Below are positions 1-11,436 of a stretch of DNA of 64,000 nucleotides, one piece after another; the first letter of the stretch is position 1, and every line of letters begins with the position of its first letter. Under the pieces are notes generated by a model. The model was not told the DNA's origin. It did not search any database and was given only the letters and a program-made list of their open reading frames with translations. The stretch is from Petasospora fabianii (lineage: Eukaryota > Ascomycota > Saccharomycetes > Phaffomycetales > Wickerhamomycetaceae): the NCBI GenBank assembly GCA_022641835.1, contig CP048715.1, positions 620,001 to 684,000 of the forward strand. Direction: 5' to 3'. The translations under genes and the position numbers were made by a program.

Positions 1-265
1 AACGACTGCTGATTTTGTCTTGCTAACTGTGGCCATTGTTCTTCTGAGCAGGCAACGGATGGTCATAAACAAGCTGTGAGGGCAAGTGTATTAATATTGA
101 AAGAGCTCAGAGAAGAGTCGAAAGTGCACAGTCATCGGACGGTCTTTTCGCGGCCAGAAACGAGACACCTAAAAACAACGACCGGGTAAGTCTTTTATTC
201 GTCAACTGGCCATCAATAGCTCATGACTAGAGACATGGTGCCGTATACCCGCATTGTCTGGTAAT

Positions 266-1906
266 ATGTTGCAGGACCTTTACATTGGAGCTGATGTGGG
301 CTCGACGGCAGTGCGCGTGGGGCTCATGGACGCTACTGGTGCTCTGATTGTCTCCACGACCCGCCCGATCGACCACAAGGTGAGCTCCATCGATCACCGA
401 TTCGTGACACAGAGCTCGGAGCAGATCCTCACAGCGCTCAAGAAGTGCATTGATGAGCTTACATTTCCCCAGGGAGTGAGGTCTTGTGTCAAAGGTCTCG
501 CAATCGTGGCTACATGCTCCGTGGTGGTGACAAGGCGTTCTGGAGACAAGTTGATCCCATACCCAGCAGACTATGGGTTCCAGAACGCAGACCAGAATGT
601 CATCTTTTGGATGGACACACGTCCACACAAAGAGACAAAGGAAATGAATCAAGTGCTTTCTGGTCATAGAGCTCTTGGGTATATGGGTGGGTGCTTTGTT
701 GAAGAAATGGCGCTGCCTAAGGTGAAGTACATTGTCGATAACGCTCCTGCTGATGATGTGGCTGATCTTGTCTTCTTCGATCTTCATGACTACTTGAGTT
801 TTATGATTGCGGAAACCGGGATCGACATTATTGAACTCTCAAATACCAGCAATCCTGTCGCCATAGATGGTGAAGTCAAGGGGTGGTCAGCGGACTTGCT
901 AGATCGTATCGGCCTCTCACAGTTATCCAAAAACAACTTTGCTGGTATCGGCTGCCTTGAGAGACACACGTCTTCCATCTTGTCACCAATTCCATACGCA
1001 GGAAGACCTATCGGATATACCTGTGAGGGTATCCCGATCTGTCAGGGTGTTATTGACTCTTACGGTGGCTGGCTTGGATCCTGTGGTAAGGAAGTTGAAG
1101 GAACGTTGACCATGGTGGCAGGTACTTCAACGTGTTTTATCGTGGGCCACAAGATCCCAAAACCTGTCAAGGGTATATGGGGTCCATTCAATGGCTTCTT
1201 TCCCGACTTACTCGTGACTGAGGGTGGGCAAGCTACTACTGGAAAGCTGATTGAACACCTTTTCGAGACACATCCAGCATATCCCGAGCTGAAGACTCTA
1301 GGACCAAATGTATTCAGGTCGCTAGAATCATTGATAACCCGCTTAGAAGAAGAATCTTCTTGCAACATCCATGTACTCTCACGGCATATGTTCCTTTTTG
1401 GTGAACTCTCTGGTAATCGTACACCATATGCTGATGCTTCCATGAGGGGCGCCTTCTTTGGAGAGTCCACAGACATTACCATCAAAGATCTGGTGCTGAA
1501 ATATGTTTGCATTTTGGAGTGTCTGGCATTCCAGACAAAACAGGTTTTTAGTGTTCTTGATGGCTATGGAATTGCGAAAATCAGGATTTGTGGAAGTCAA
1601 GCGAAGAATTCACGACTTGTGACTTTGTTATCAAGAGTAACAGGGCTCCCAGTGGAGGTAAGTAACTCTAATCCAGACCTTTCAGGTGTCAAGGGTTCAG
1701 CTTATCTTGCATACTCTGGCGCTAACAATGTTCCACTGGTTGAAGTTCTCAGGATGTTCAATGATGAAACTACAGTCTGTTATGGTGACGGAATCGATGA
1801 TCCAAAGCTCACAGCCCTTCTCAATACCAAATACGAGGTCATGCTGGATATAGCTGAACGCCAGCTGAAGTACAAGAAGATGATAGATTCCTGCCATTGC
1901 ACTTAA
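266..1906 (+). CDS. FGGY-family carbohydrate kinase (YDR109C / FGGY type)
   Basis: ATP-dependent sugar or polyol kinase of the FGGY family, closest in style to yeast YDR109C and human FGGY, which act on D-ribulose or related pentuloses. The 546-residue protein opens with the phosphate-binding motif IGADVGSTAVRVGL. It then shows the substrate-site motif FWMDTRPH, a second ATPase-fold segment TMVAGTSTCFIVG, the glycine-rich stretch VTEGGQATTGK, and GELSGNRTPYADASMRG in the C-terminal half. This is the usual order and length for the family. I chose the ATG at 266 because the frame is open slightly further upstream only through non-ATG codons. It is convergent with VPS10, about 135 bp away. The exact substrate is inferred, not shown. 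Confidence 0.85.
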   Translation: MLQDLYIGADVGSTAVRVGLMDATGALIVSTTRPIDHKVSSIDHRFVTQSSEQILTALKKCIDELTFPQGVRSCVKGLAIVATCSVVVTRRSGDKLIPYPADYGFQNADQNVIFWMDTRPHKETKEMNQVLSGHRALGYMGGCFVEEMALPKVKYIVDNAPADDVADLVFFDLHDYLSFMIAETGIDIIELSNTSNPVAIDGEVKGWSADLLDRIGLSQLSKNNFAGIGCLERHTSSILSPIPYAGRPIGYTCEGIPICQGVIDSYGGWLGSCGKEVEGTLTMVAGTSTCFIVGHKIPKPVKGIWGPFNGFFPDLLVTEGGQATTGKLIEHLFETHPAYPELKTLGPNVFRSLESLITRLEEESSCNIHVLSRHMFLFGELSGNRTPYADASMRGAFFGESTDITIKDLVLKYVCILECLAFQTKQVFSVLDGYGIAKIRICGSQAKNSRLVTLLSRVTGLPVEVSNSNPDLSGVKGSAYLAYSGANNVPLVEVLRMFNDETTVCYGDGIDDPKLTALLNTKYEVMLDIAERQLKYKKMIDSCHCT

Positions 1907-2041
1907 GTGTATACATGTCAGCTGGTAACGACAGGTAGGATACATCTATTTATTGGTTTCACATATCGGTAACAATGTTATTAACAATTCGTAAATAGTA
2001 TGGCCATATACATCGGGCCTTTTGTAAGCCCCTCACATAAC

Positions 2042-5000
2042 TCATAGACGATCATCCCCAGTCTCATTTAGATCACGATCATCAAGTAGTTCGTTATCCT
2101 CGATATCTGTCTGATCAAGCACATCGTCATCCTCAGGAGCAGATTCTGGGTATGTGGTGTGTAAGCTAGCAGTCTCCTCGTCCAGCACAATAGCTCTTCT
2201 CACAGCTCTGTCATATAGATGGTCAACAAAGCTATAGATTGTGGATCCAAACTGCTGAGCAAATCCAACAGTAGCAACCACAGCGAATCCAACGACGGAT
2301 GTAAACTTGTTCAGTGGCGAGGAGTTATCAAACTCGAACTCCTGCTCATCGCCAAGCTTGATCTGACCATATCTTCCAACATAGTGGTGATAAATAACAT
2401 AGAGAACAGTAGCAACACCACCAATTGGAATGACAATTACCAAGAACAAAGAGAGCCCGGTGAGACCTTTGTGCTTTTGCTTAAACTCATCCTCCTTGCC
2501 TGGACATGGCTGAGCCTCCACCTTATCAAACTCATGACCACCTTCACAAGTGGAGAGTGGGATCTTTCTGTAGCCAGTTGGTAGCCAATATTCATCAACA
2601 TCCATCTGCTTACAAACACTTGAGTGATCTGGTGGTGTGTACCCAGTAATGAGCTTGCACTCACCATTGTTGTCACGGAAGTAGTTGAAGTCACACTCGT
2701 AGTCTTGTCTGGTACACGCACAATTACGGATAACCTCAAATGGCTTGTCAAGCTTCTCACCAATATAACAATCCTTACCAGCGATCTTTCTGTAGTATTG
2801 AGCCTCATGACCGAAAAGACAGTTGTCAGACATGTGTGGGTGCTTTGGAGTCCACAAGTCAAAGTCATCAGTGTCTGGGTTGGCAAGATCTAAGTTACAC
2901 TTTCTTTTCAACAACTGAGAGAAGTCGATTTGGTATACTGTGGATTTGTCACCCCTCGAAGTTGGGAGTTTGGTGAACAACAAAAATCTTCTGGAATCAT
3001 CTGATGGAACGGTAGAGATATCAATGATCGAAACAAGATCATCGGAGAACTGATAGTCTGACCATGTCTTACCTTCATCCAGCGAGTAAGAGAGCGTGTT
3101 GGTAGAATCCTGGCCATTGACAAGAACTATGATGGAGCCCTGGTCACCATACTCCCACTGATACACACCCTTCTTAACCTCCTTCCAAGTAACACCACCG
3201 TCTCTTGTCAAGAAAGTATGTCCATCCAAGTAGTTACCCAATCTGTCTCCAACGTTACCGACTGCAAGCATCATACCAACGGCAGATCCAGATGAGAAAG
3301 TGTCTCTGTAGTCAGCTCTCTCAGTGTAGCCATGCAAGTGAAGAGCACACTCATCCAGCGACTTACCAGTACACTCATACTTTTTACCCTCTGAGTCAAC
3401 AGATGGGGGAGTCAGCAAGTCCCAATCGGCACCGTCATTGTGGGTGATCAAGGTCTTCAGCTGTTTTCTGGCACCCTGTTTGGCAGCCTTTGGGTTGGAA
3501 ACAGAATTGATCACAGCAACACCCTCAAGATTTTCCAACTGCTCGAAGTCGACAAAACCATAGTAATCTCTATTCACAAACTGGTTGGACATGACGTAGG
3601 AAGTACCATTGGAGTTGGACTTCAGCAGGGCACCGAACTCGGAGTTGTCTCTCTGGTTCGTGGTGACATGGATAAAGATAGCGTGGGACTTTGAAGAGAG
3701 GACAGTGTATGCTTGCTGCTTATCGACACGGATGTTGGCAGGGAAGAGCGCATCAGTCCAGTGTTCACCATCGACAGAGACGTGGGCCCTCAGAGAACCA
3801 TCGTTTTGGACAGTAGCAGCAACGAGGTAGTCATCAGATTGGACAAAACCGACGACCTCATGAAGTGGAGTGTCGTGCGTGGCAAAGAAGTCGGTAGAGA
3901 CGATCAACTCGTTGTTATGAATAGTGTTCTCGTTCTCCTCTCTGGTACAGATAATAAGCTGTTCATCAGTTGGTTCAAGCAGGTGACCAATGAACTGACA
4001 AGTGTTAACGTGCTCCTGTAATTTGGCGAATCTTTTACCATAAGACTTGGTATAGTAGGTTGCAGTTCTGCAGGCGCCTTGAAGACCGGCGTTCTCACAG
4101 CCAAGTTGACCAATGTAAATGAACCAGTTGGAGTGCTTTGGATGGAATTGGAGTGGCTGGGTACCAGGGACGTAATTAGCTGGGGTTCTGAAGAACTTCC
4201 AGTTATCAGCCCTGTCGGTGGAGTAGATGATCTTCATGTTGGTGGAGAGCAAGTAGACATGGTTGGCGTTGTATGGATTGACAATGATATCAAGAATCTC
4301 ATCATCTGGAGCAATCTGTTCCCAAGATGAACCCTGGTCATGCGTGACATATGCCTTATTGTGAGTGGTGAGTAAGACAATGGTCTCATCTCTCAAATTT
4401 GAACCTTTCACTCTGTCCAAATACTCATACTTCTTGATCTGACCAGAGAAAGCAAAGCTGGATGTCTTGACTCTACCATCATTCTTACCATCTTCGGCCT
4501 TCTTCTTGTCACCTTCTTTTTCCTCTGGGTTTGAATCACGATCGGTCTCATCTGGTGAGTCATCCAGGTCGTAATCAATCTTTTTGTGGTCACCAGATGA
4601 GCCCTTTTCAGTCTCGTAATTTGGACACTTCTTCTCAACATCGCCAGCCAAACTAACACCCTGAGTGGTGGAACAAACATTACCTGGTTGTTTGATATAC
4701 GCAGCTGGAACAACGTAAGTAGGAGAGTTGTTGATACACATGGCATCACGAGCAAAGGCATCTGTTAAGCTGTTGAGCAATGGAACACAAGTACCATCGG
4801 AGTTCTTCTTGAAGTTCAAAGAACAAACAAAGTCAGACTTGGTACATGGACAGGAATCCTCGACGGCAACTGCCTCCTTGTACTGCTTATCAACACGGCA
4901 ATCAGCACTTCTGATTCTTCTCTTGAACTTCTGCTTGTGACCAAGGATACACATTGGTTCATTAGACTGGGCGTCCTTCACATAAAAGTCTTCGAAGTCA

Positions 5001-6672
5001 TTATCACCGCATTTTCTTGGATAGAGACCGTTGAAGTCCAGAGCATATGTGGTGTAACGGCCACCAGTAGTGGCAACGAGCAAGAATCTGAAAGTCGTGG
5101 AATCTGGCGTAGTGGTGATGTACTTGGCACGGACGGTGGAACCGAGTGACACTTGCTGCCAAGATTGACCCATGTTAACGGTGTACTTGATGACGTTGGT
5201 ATCGGCATTGTCCTCAATTGCAACAATGATGGAACCTTGATCACCGAACTCAAACAGGTGTGGGCCGTTCAAAGTCTTGGACCAGGTAAGGCCAGCGTCC
5301 GTAGAGATGTATGTGTCACCTTCTTCATAAGACTTGAGAGAATCGCCAGTGTTACCAACACCGAGAAGGATACCTGGTACTGGGGAGGAGAAGTACTTTC
5401 CTGGAGCACCGTCAAAGTTGATGGCTCTTTGGACGAGTGAGTGCAAGTGCAAATTGGAGCCATCAGCTCTCAAACCTGTCCATGAAGCACCTTGATTGAA
5501 CGAAATTTTGGACTTGATCACTGGAGCTACATTTTCAGCAATGACATCTGGAGCATTCTCAACGGTGTTGGCGAGGACAACGCCATCAATGTTATCGACA
5601 AGCTCGTAATCAACGTTGCCGTTGCCGTCTCTATGTGTGTACTGCAGAGACTGGGTGAAGAATGAGGAGTTCACACCACCGGAGAAGAAAAGCTCACCAA
5701 CCTTATCTGTACCAGCGTATTTGACGTCAACAAAAAGAGAGTGCGCCGTTCCTTCAACAACGGTGTAGTCATCAGAGAGCTTACCCTCTGGGAATTCGAC
5801 GCGGTCCCATTGGTAACCATCGTAAGAGACGTAGACAAAGGTGGACTTATCATCGACCAGGTGAGCACCAACAGCTATGAGGTTATGAGAACCGTACCCG
5901 AGCTTCTGCACATTGGTGATCAAGCCCGCCATCCATGGGACATACTGTCTTGTGGAGAAGAAGTCGTGAGATCTGGCAAGAACCTTATCAACGCCAGCCT
6001 CACCTCCTACGATACATGTGATGAGATTGGAGTCTGATACTTCGGAAGATGGTGTAGCGTCGGAGAAGATACACGAGTATGCTTTGACGAGGGGTCTGAT
6101 CTCATCAAAGTTGTTGTTGGTGTAGTAGTACTGTCTTTCACACGAGTCCTCGTTGGAGTCGATACAACCACCTGCAAAGAGCAAGAGCTCATCTCTCTTA
6201 CCGTGGAAAACAATTGGTGAGTGTTTGTCGTGGAATGTTTCGATAGAAGCGTCGGCAGCCTTCTCGGGGGTGGTGAACTTCTTCCATGTCATACCTTGGG
6301 ACACAGTCTTAAAGTGTGTCGTGTCATCAGAAATGGCAAATGCATGTCCTGGCTTATGTGGGTGCTCAACGAGGTACTTGATCTTCTGCCCGTTGGTGTC
6401 CACCTCGGTGAACTTTGCACCTCCATTTTTAGAGAAGAACAGCTTATTTGTGTTCTGGTCAAGATAAAGAACGTTCTGTAGGTGATGGTTGTTAGTATTG
6501 TGGGCGGTGGTTGCTGTGAGGATAGTGATATGGGGTAAATACATACATCCGTGTCCTCGAAGTAGACAAGCTGTGGAGCACCATCAAACGTCGTGGATCT
6601 GACCTTGGGCTCGAATATAGCTGCGGTAGCCTGTATGAGCAGGGCCAGCACTGGCAGCGACAACAGCTTCAT
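2042..6672 (-). CDS. VPS10: Vacuolar protein sorting receptor Vps10 (spliced, 1519 aa)
   Basis: Type I membrane receptor that sorts carboxypeptidase Y and other hydrolases from the late Golgi to the endosome and vacuole. Exon 1 (6672-6547) encodes a signal peptide beginning MKLLSLPVLALLIQ and the start of the lumenal domain. Exon 2 (6475-2042) encodes two tandem Vps10 domains with many DGG.TW propeller repeats and cysteine-rich modules (for example CACTRQDYECDFNYFRDN near the C-terminus). A membrane span follows around LSLFLVIVIPIGGVATVLYV, then an acidic cytosolic tail. The intron (6546-6476) has GTATGT, a perfect TACTAAC and a CAG end. Without splicing, the signal peptide would be lost from the receptor frame. 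Length is close to the about 1580 residues of S. cerevisiae Vps10. Confidence 0.95.
6476..6546 (-). other. Spliceosomal intron of VPS10 (71 nt)
   Basis: GTATGT donor at 6546, TACTAAC branch site, CAG acceptor at 6476. It lies between codons 42 and 43 (phase 0). Joining the exons places the signal peptide in frame with the receptor domain. Confidence 0.92.
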
Positions 6673-7244
6673 TATCGGTAAGTGGGGTCAGGACGCCTGC
6701 GAGTGTGGTGCAGTGGGAAGGAACTCAGAAGACTTGCAAGTTTTTCAGCACACACACTCTCTTCGGGTGATGAGCTACAGTCTGCCACAAATTCTCATTG
6801 TGCCAAGCGGGAAGCGATGGTGGGCCGAGAAGTCCGGTCTCTCTGCTCTTGGGGCAAAATGCTTGGGAGCTGGGGAGAGGTGCCAGGGAGGTGCCAGGGA
6901 GGTGCCTCCGGCAGGTATCGGCCTAGGCGCGAAAAAACGGGTGTGCTTCCTGCCGGTGTAACTTGTGTTTAACGGTGAAGCAGTCGGTAGATATCGTACT
7001 CTCTCTAACGGGTACTTGGTGCAAGGACAGGGTTCCACATTGATGCGCGGATATTTCTCCTTCTGATGTTCTGTTGTTGTCTGTTGCGGTGTGATCTGCT
7101 CTGCTCTGATTTAGTGTGGGGTCGTACAATCTCTGGTGCGCGCACTACTTCGACCTACATGTCAAGTGTATTCGCATCGACCGTCCATCGACATTATGTC
7201 GGGTGGGAAGTAGAGTATGCACATTTCATTGACCATATCATTTG
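6673..7244. other. Intergenic: VPS10 promoter and VPS75 3' flank
   Basis: 572 bp between the VPS10 start codon and the VPS75 stop codon, both on the minus strand. It contains a local repeat of GGTGCCAGGGA (around 6879-6901). No gene or convincing regulatory motif was seen; it should hold the VPS10 promoter. Confidence 0.5.
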
Positions 7245-8147
7245 TTACATCTCATCTTCATCTTCATCGTCATCCCTTTTTCTCTTGGTGCCCTTGGACT
7301 CATCCTCACTAAGATCTAGGGGCTCGCTCGCATCAGAGTCAACTTCCTCCTCGAGACCATCCCTCTGTGCCTCTGTGTAGTACTTCACAGCACTTGGGAA
7401 GAGATCATCTGCGAATAGTCGAGCGAGGTCATCACCGTTCGGGAATTCCTTGCCCGGCTTGCGTCCTGTCCACTTGAAGAAGCCAAAGAAACTCTTCATA
7501 CCGGCTCTGTAGTTCTTCTTCCCCTGAGGTGTCTTCTTCTCTGTGATCTTGGATGGATTGATAGAATCATAGGACTTTGGCCAGATAATATCAGCAGCGT
7601 CAGAAACGAGTCGCTCTGTGTCTTCACTGGTGTCATCTTCATCATCACTCAAGTTTGCACTCGACTTCTTCTTGCTTGCAGCGGCTGCGAGCTCTTCTGG
7701 GTCAATCTGCTCGATCCAAAATCTCTTCTTCACAATCTGTGCGGGGAAATCACCATCTTCAGTTCCCTTGAAGTCAAACGTTATGCTAAAGTTACCGGGA
7801 TCAACACCGTTATCAGTAGACTCTGCAGCATCCCAAGAGACATAAATATCTGAAATCGTCTCGATATACTTGAAATCCTGTGCCCTAATGTATTCCGCAA
7901 ATTCTGGATGTTGAGAAAGAACAATGTGCCAAAACTTATCAAGAACTTTGGTGTGATCGCTTCTTGTCTTGAAAATCTTAGAAACGGCCTTGAGACGGGA
8001 AATTTCTGCCGCACGTTCAGCTTGTTCCATCTGGTCTTCAGCGGAGGCTAGGCCAATCAGCGCATTCTCCACTTTTTTCCTGTGATTGTTAGTACTAATC
8101 ATGGGGCTAACCACAACACTGACTTACAAATCAGATGCATTTGCCAT
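7245..8147 (-). CDS. VPS75: NAP-family histone chaperone Vps75 (spliced, 284 aa)
   Basis: NAP/SET-family H3-H4 chaperone; in S. cerevisiae it partners with the acetyltransferase Rtt109. The protein has the long N-terminal dimerisation helix (after ALIGLASAEDQMEQAE). The earmuff domain contains FWHIVLSQHPEF, YIETISDIYVSW, ITFDFKG and FFGFFKWTG. A very acidic C-terminal tail ends in DDDEDEDEM and carries a basic KRKR patch. Exon 1 is only 20 nt (8147-8128, MANASD plus TT). The intron (8127-8080) has GTAAGT, TACTAAC and CAG. Splicing creates a TTG leucine codon and an ATG start that the downstream exon lacks. DIC1 lies 300 bp upstream on the same strand. Confidence 0.88.
8080..8127 (-). other. 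Spliceosomal intron of VPS75 (48 nt)
   Basis: GTAAGT donor, TACTAAC branch, CAG acceptor, interrupting a leucine codon (TT|G). The preceding coding exon is only 20 nt. Confidence 0.88.
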
Positions 8148-8448
8148 ATTGATGTCTCGATGGTGATAAGCAATTGACTGATGATGATATCTTGTTGATC
8201 ACCAAAAATCTTTGTTAAGTATTCAATGGGATGTCTGGGTTTTTTTGACAACTCCGCACTCACCGTTAACTTATCTTATAGATATTAGCAGATTCATGAT
8301 TTACTGATGACTACATCCGAAGTAATGCTTATTAGAACAATAAATTAAGCTCTCTGAATCAGAGAGAACAATGGATTAATTACAACGGGCTATTGAGGGG
8401 CCCACAATAAAAGTATTCAACACAGAGCATGCAACCCAGATAGTACTA

Positions 8449-9375
8449 TCACATACCAACACGCAAGTGCTTGAGCTGCTCAACAACCAAGAATGTGATG
8501 ATAGTATTTGGACCCAATCTAACGAAACTTGGAACCCAGCCTCTAAACATGAAAGAAGGGCCCTCGTTTTTGAAAGCGGTGCTCAAGATGTGAACGACGC
8601 TCTCACCTGTTCCAGAAGAGTTCATGATTCTGGTCTTGAGAACGTCCGCTGGGGAGCAAATGGTGGTAGCAACGAGACCTGAAAGAAGAGAAGCGGAGAA
8701 GAAAGTGGAAATAGAGTCCTTGTTCATACCGAAGGATATCAGCCAGTCCTTGGCAACATCATAGGTGACAACCTGTGACGAGGTCATGAGCACTCCTCTC
8801 ACCAAGTTAGTTCCGAGACCTCTGAACAGAGCAGAAGTTCCCTCTTCACGAGCCACTCTGATGACACCATCGATGGCATGCTTGTAGTTTCTTCTCTGAT
8901 CTGGGGCAAGACCTGTATCATTCTGCATTCTGATGTTAACGATATCAGCTGGGTTACCAACAACACCACCAATACCACCAGACAACATGGAAACAGGAAG
9001 GAGGTATGCCATAGATGACTGCTTATCAGCAGGAACAACATTCTCTTTCAAATACTCGTACACACCAAATCTTGTGAGGGAATAAGTAGCCTGACGAAGG
9101 AGACCTGCAGAGAGACCAGAGTAAACACCCAAGAGACCATCATGAACCAAGATAGACTTTGCCATCTGGAAAAGAGTTGGTTTTGGGATCGGAGCGGTTT
9201 GAAGACGAACTTTTGCCAGATCAAGTGGATGAGTAAAGAGACATGCAACACCACCACCGAATCCTCCATACCAGAAGGGCCACTTCTGGCGTGCTGTCAC
9301 GTCGACTTTGTGGGATGTGGTGGATGATGGAGAGGAGCTGAGGGTGCTCTCAGTCTTGGACGCTATGCTCGACAT
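8449..9375 (-). CDS. DIC1: Mitochondrial dicarboxylate carrier Dic1
   Basis: Inner-membrane carrier of the SLC25 family exchanging dicarboxylates (malate, succinate) for phosphate. The 308-residue protein has three carrier repeats with signatures PLDLAKVRLQ, PADIVNIRMQ and SPADVLKTRI, and glycine-rich segments such as YGGFGGGVACLF. Dic1 is the best call from the signature set (RMQND after the second repeat) and from context: in several yeasts DIC1 flanks the MAT locus, and here it lies immediately left of MATa2. The start ATG at 9375 is well placed, with a serine- and threonine-rich N-terminus. Confidence 0.88.
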   Translation of the reverse strand: MSSIASKTESTLSSSPSSTTSHKVDVTARQKWPFWYGGFGGGVACLFTHPLDLAKVRLQTAPIPKPTLFQMAKSILVHDGLLGVYSGLSAGLLRQATYSLTRFGVYEYLKENVVPADKQSSMAYLLPVSMLSGGIGGVVGNPADIVNIRMQNDTGLAPDQRRNYKHAIDGVIRVAREEGTSALFRGLGTNLVRGVLMTSSQVVTYDVAKDWLISFGMNKDSISTFFSASLLSGLVATTICSPADVLKTRIMNSSGTGESVVHILSTAFKNEGPSFMFRGWVPSFVRLGPNTIITFLVVEQLKHLRVGM

Positions 9376-9849
9376 TGCGTGAGGAGTAATGTGGTTTGGG
9401 TGATGAGGTGATGATAAGGCGCGTGCTCTTTATTGTGAGATATATCCACAAATTTCTCTTGTAGTGCTCGCCGCCAGTAGATGAGAAGTGGTGATGGAGT
9501 GTTGGTAAGCAACAGAGGAAGGATGGTCAACGAAGAAGCACGTAAATAATAGTAAAGGAAAACTGTCCGGCTTCTACTGCAGGCTTCGCTTATATTGCAA
9601 TTTTTTTGCATTAAATTTTATCATACGGCGCTCAACCTTACCCAATTCGGTCGCGGAGAAAGTCGGAACGTCTAAGAATCCCAAAAGCGAAGGTGGGCTC
9701 TAACTGACGTTCCTCTGGGAGATTATTATTTGGGATCTTCAATTACCAAAAGAGATCTTACGAGAATATGCTGAGGTGTATCATGTAGAACTCTGTATTG
9801 GTGTATTGATGTTGTACGTCTTCAACGACTAGCCGAGCTTGCAGGAAAC
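9376..9849. other. Intergenic: DIC1 promoter and MATa2 3' flank
   Basis: 474 bp between the DIC1 start and the MATa2 stop. A T-rich patch lies at about 9600-9620. No ORF of note, no second MAT gene fragment and no repeat shared with the right side of the MAT genes was seen. Confidence 0.5.
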
Positions 9850-10863
9850 TCACATAGGGGAACTGTTGATGCAAATATCCTCGGCTTCACCATACAAAGG
9901 GGACCTGAATTTACTGAATACAAGCTCCAAATGAGGCGGCGTCTTCTTCTTTTTTGTGGGCTTTGTTACCTTATATGTTGTCCTGGCGTTTGTACTAGCA
10001 GAGTCAACCGGAGCTTTCATATTAGGCTCGTTAAGCGTTAATACAAGCACATGGTCTTTGTAGTCATCTGAATCGTGGAGAGCATCGACCCCCCTCCGTT
10101 TGCAGTCGTCTTCCTCATAAACACTAGTGCAAAGCTTGACATAACTGCTCATATCTTTGATATCACTAGCTGAAGCTTTTTCGGTCTTTTGCTTACTCTG
10201 CTTGATTGAGTTTTCCGGATCGTTCAAAAAGATAACTGACATGTTCTGTTCTAACTCACTGTTCTTAGCACTAGCAGTACAAGCACTGGCTTTAGCAACT
10301 GTGCTTCGGGACCGCGGATTGTAATGATAGAGTGGATAGCGACATTCGTGTGACTCGTTTTCAAGAAAAGAGAGATAGTCAAAATAGCTCAAGAATAAGC
10401 GATTTCCTGAGCCCCAGATCTAGATATCATGTTAGTATTCGACCGTTGAGATGCTGTGCGTGTGACTGAAGTTCATAGAGAATGTACCTACTTTGGATAT
10501 GATTTTGGAGACATCGTTAGTCGACCAAGGGTGTCTGGTCTTGACAATCCGGCTCAGTATAGTCCTGGCAATGATGAACTTATTACGAGGACGTGCAACG
10601 TTGTTGTGTGGAGCGTAAACATAGATCGATTTTGTGCTGGTTCCGGAAGATAGATGGGCAAAAGTAATCTCTTTGGGACTGCGGGGAGCGTTTGCTCCAG
10701 CAGCTAGTCGGCTCGCCACTGGAAACTGCTTCTTTTCCCAAAAGACTTTAGTTGGTAGGTCTGTCTTGGTGAGGGTGAATGATATTTTCGAGAGGATGGG
10801 AAAGGTGCTTATCGACGGAGGTGCTTCTCCGTTTCTGCAGCACTGGGCGCCAATAGTAACCAT
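9850..10863 (-). CDS. MATa2: Mating-type protein MATa2, HMG-box transcription factor (spliced, 313 aa)
   Basis: HMG-domain regulator encoded by the a idiomorph; in yeasts that keep it, a2 activates a-specific genes. Exon 1 (10863-10492, 124 codons) carries the first half of the HMG box: ARPRNKFIIAR, then the S/TNDVSKIISK helix. Exon 2 (10419-9850) continues directly with IWGSGNRLFLSYFDYLSFL and ends the box with YPLYHYNPRSR. The box spans roughly residues 88-162. The intron (10491-10420) has GTAGGT, a perfect TACTAAC and TAG. Unspliced reading stops 19 codons into the intron, so the DNA-binding domain depends on splicing. The last 150 residues are basic and serine-rich with no domain I recognise. 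It is divergent from MATa1. Confidence 0.92.
10420..10491 (-). other. Spliceosomal intron splitting the MATa2 HMG box (72 nt)
   Basis: Donor GTAGGT, branch TACTAAC, acceptor CTAG. Phase 0, immediately before the conserved IW of the HMG box. Frame and domain continuity across the junction both support it. Confidence 0.92.
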
Positions 10864-11436
10864 CTTGAAGCTTGGATACGGATATTCCTCTCTATCTATG
10901 CTAAAATTCTAAATCAAGAGTGAAACTTTGTTAATGGGCCAGACGGTCTGCGGTCCATATGTAGTTTATAAGTCTTGCGAGATGAGGCGTGCATATGCTG
11001 CCTTTACCGATGTTTTGCAACACACATCTAACAAAGCACTTCATATCAGTTTTGCCCTCCAGAAGGCGCTTCATGAGAGTCCAAAAATCATAAGATGATC
11101 AGCAGAGAATTCGAGTTGAACATGTATAGTGCCAAGTTTAAGAAGTCGGGAAATATTTCAGTAGCGAAGTCTCAAATATGCGTTGACACTACCCCACACA
11201 GGCGAAAGAGCCGAGTCGCCTATTTTTCTTGCAGCCGGATTCGCGGCCGTACCTTCAATCCTGTCGCGGGCAACCACGATTACACTTAGGCAGAGCCCGT
11301 TACATATAAGATTGGGCCCCCTCTGATTGTTTCTCTGAGGCAAGGTCAATATTGACACAACAACAATCGGAGAACTCTTTTGAATCCCAAACGAACAAAA
11401 TAGGCTAGCCAATATTCGACTGAGAGATCCTGCAAA
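10864..11436. promoter_or_regulatory. Divergent MATa2/MATa1 promoter
   Basis: 573 bp between the two start codons, so both mating-type genes must be driven from it. Weak matches to the Ste12 pheromone-response element (TGAAACA) occur as TGAAACT at 10921-10927 and TGTTTCT at 11328-11334. No full a1/alpha2 operator (TGATGTA..ACATCA) was seen. Site assignments are inference. Confidence 0.6.

Noticed and set aside
11093-11105. 13-nt match AGATGATCAGCAG to U6 snRNA
   Set aside because: Flanks do not match U6 on either side and it lies inside the MATa promoter; a coincidence.
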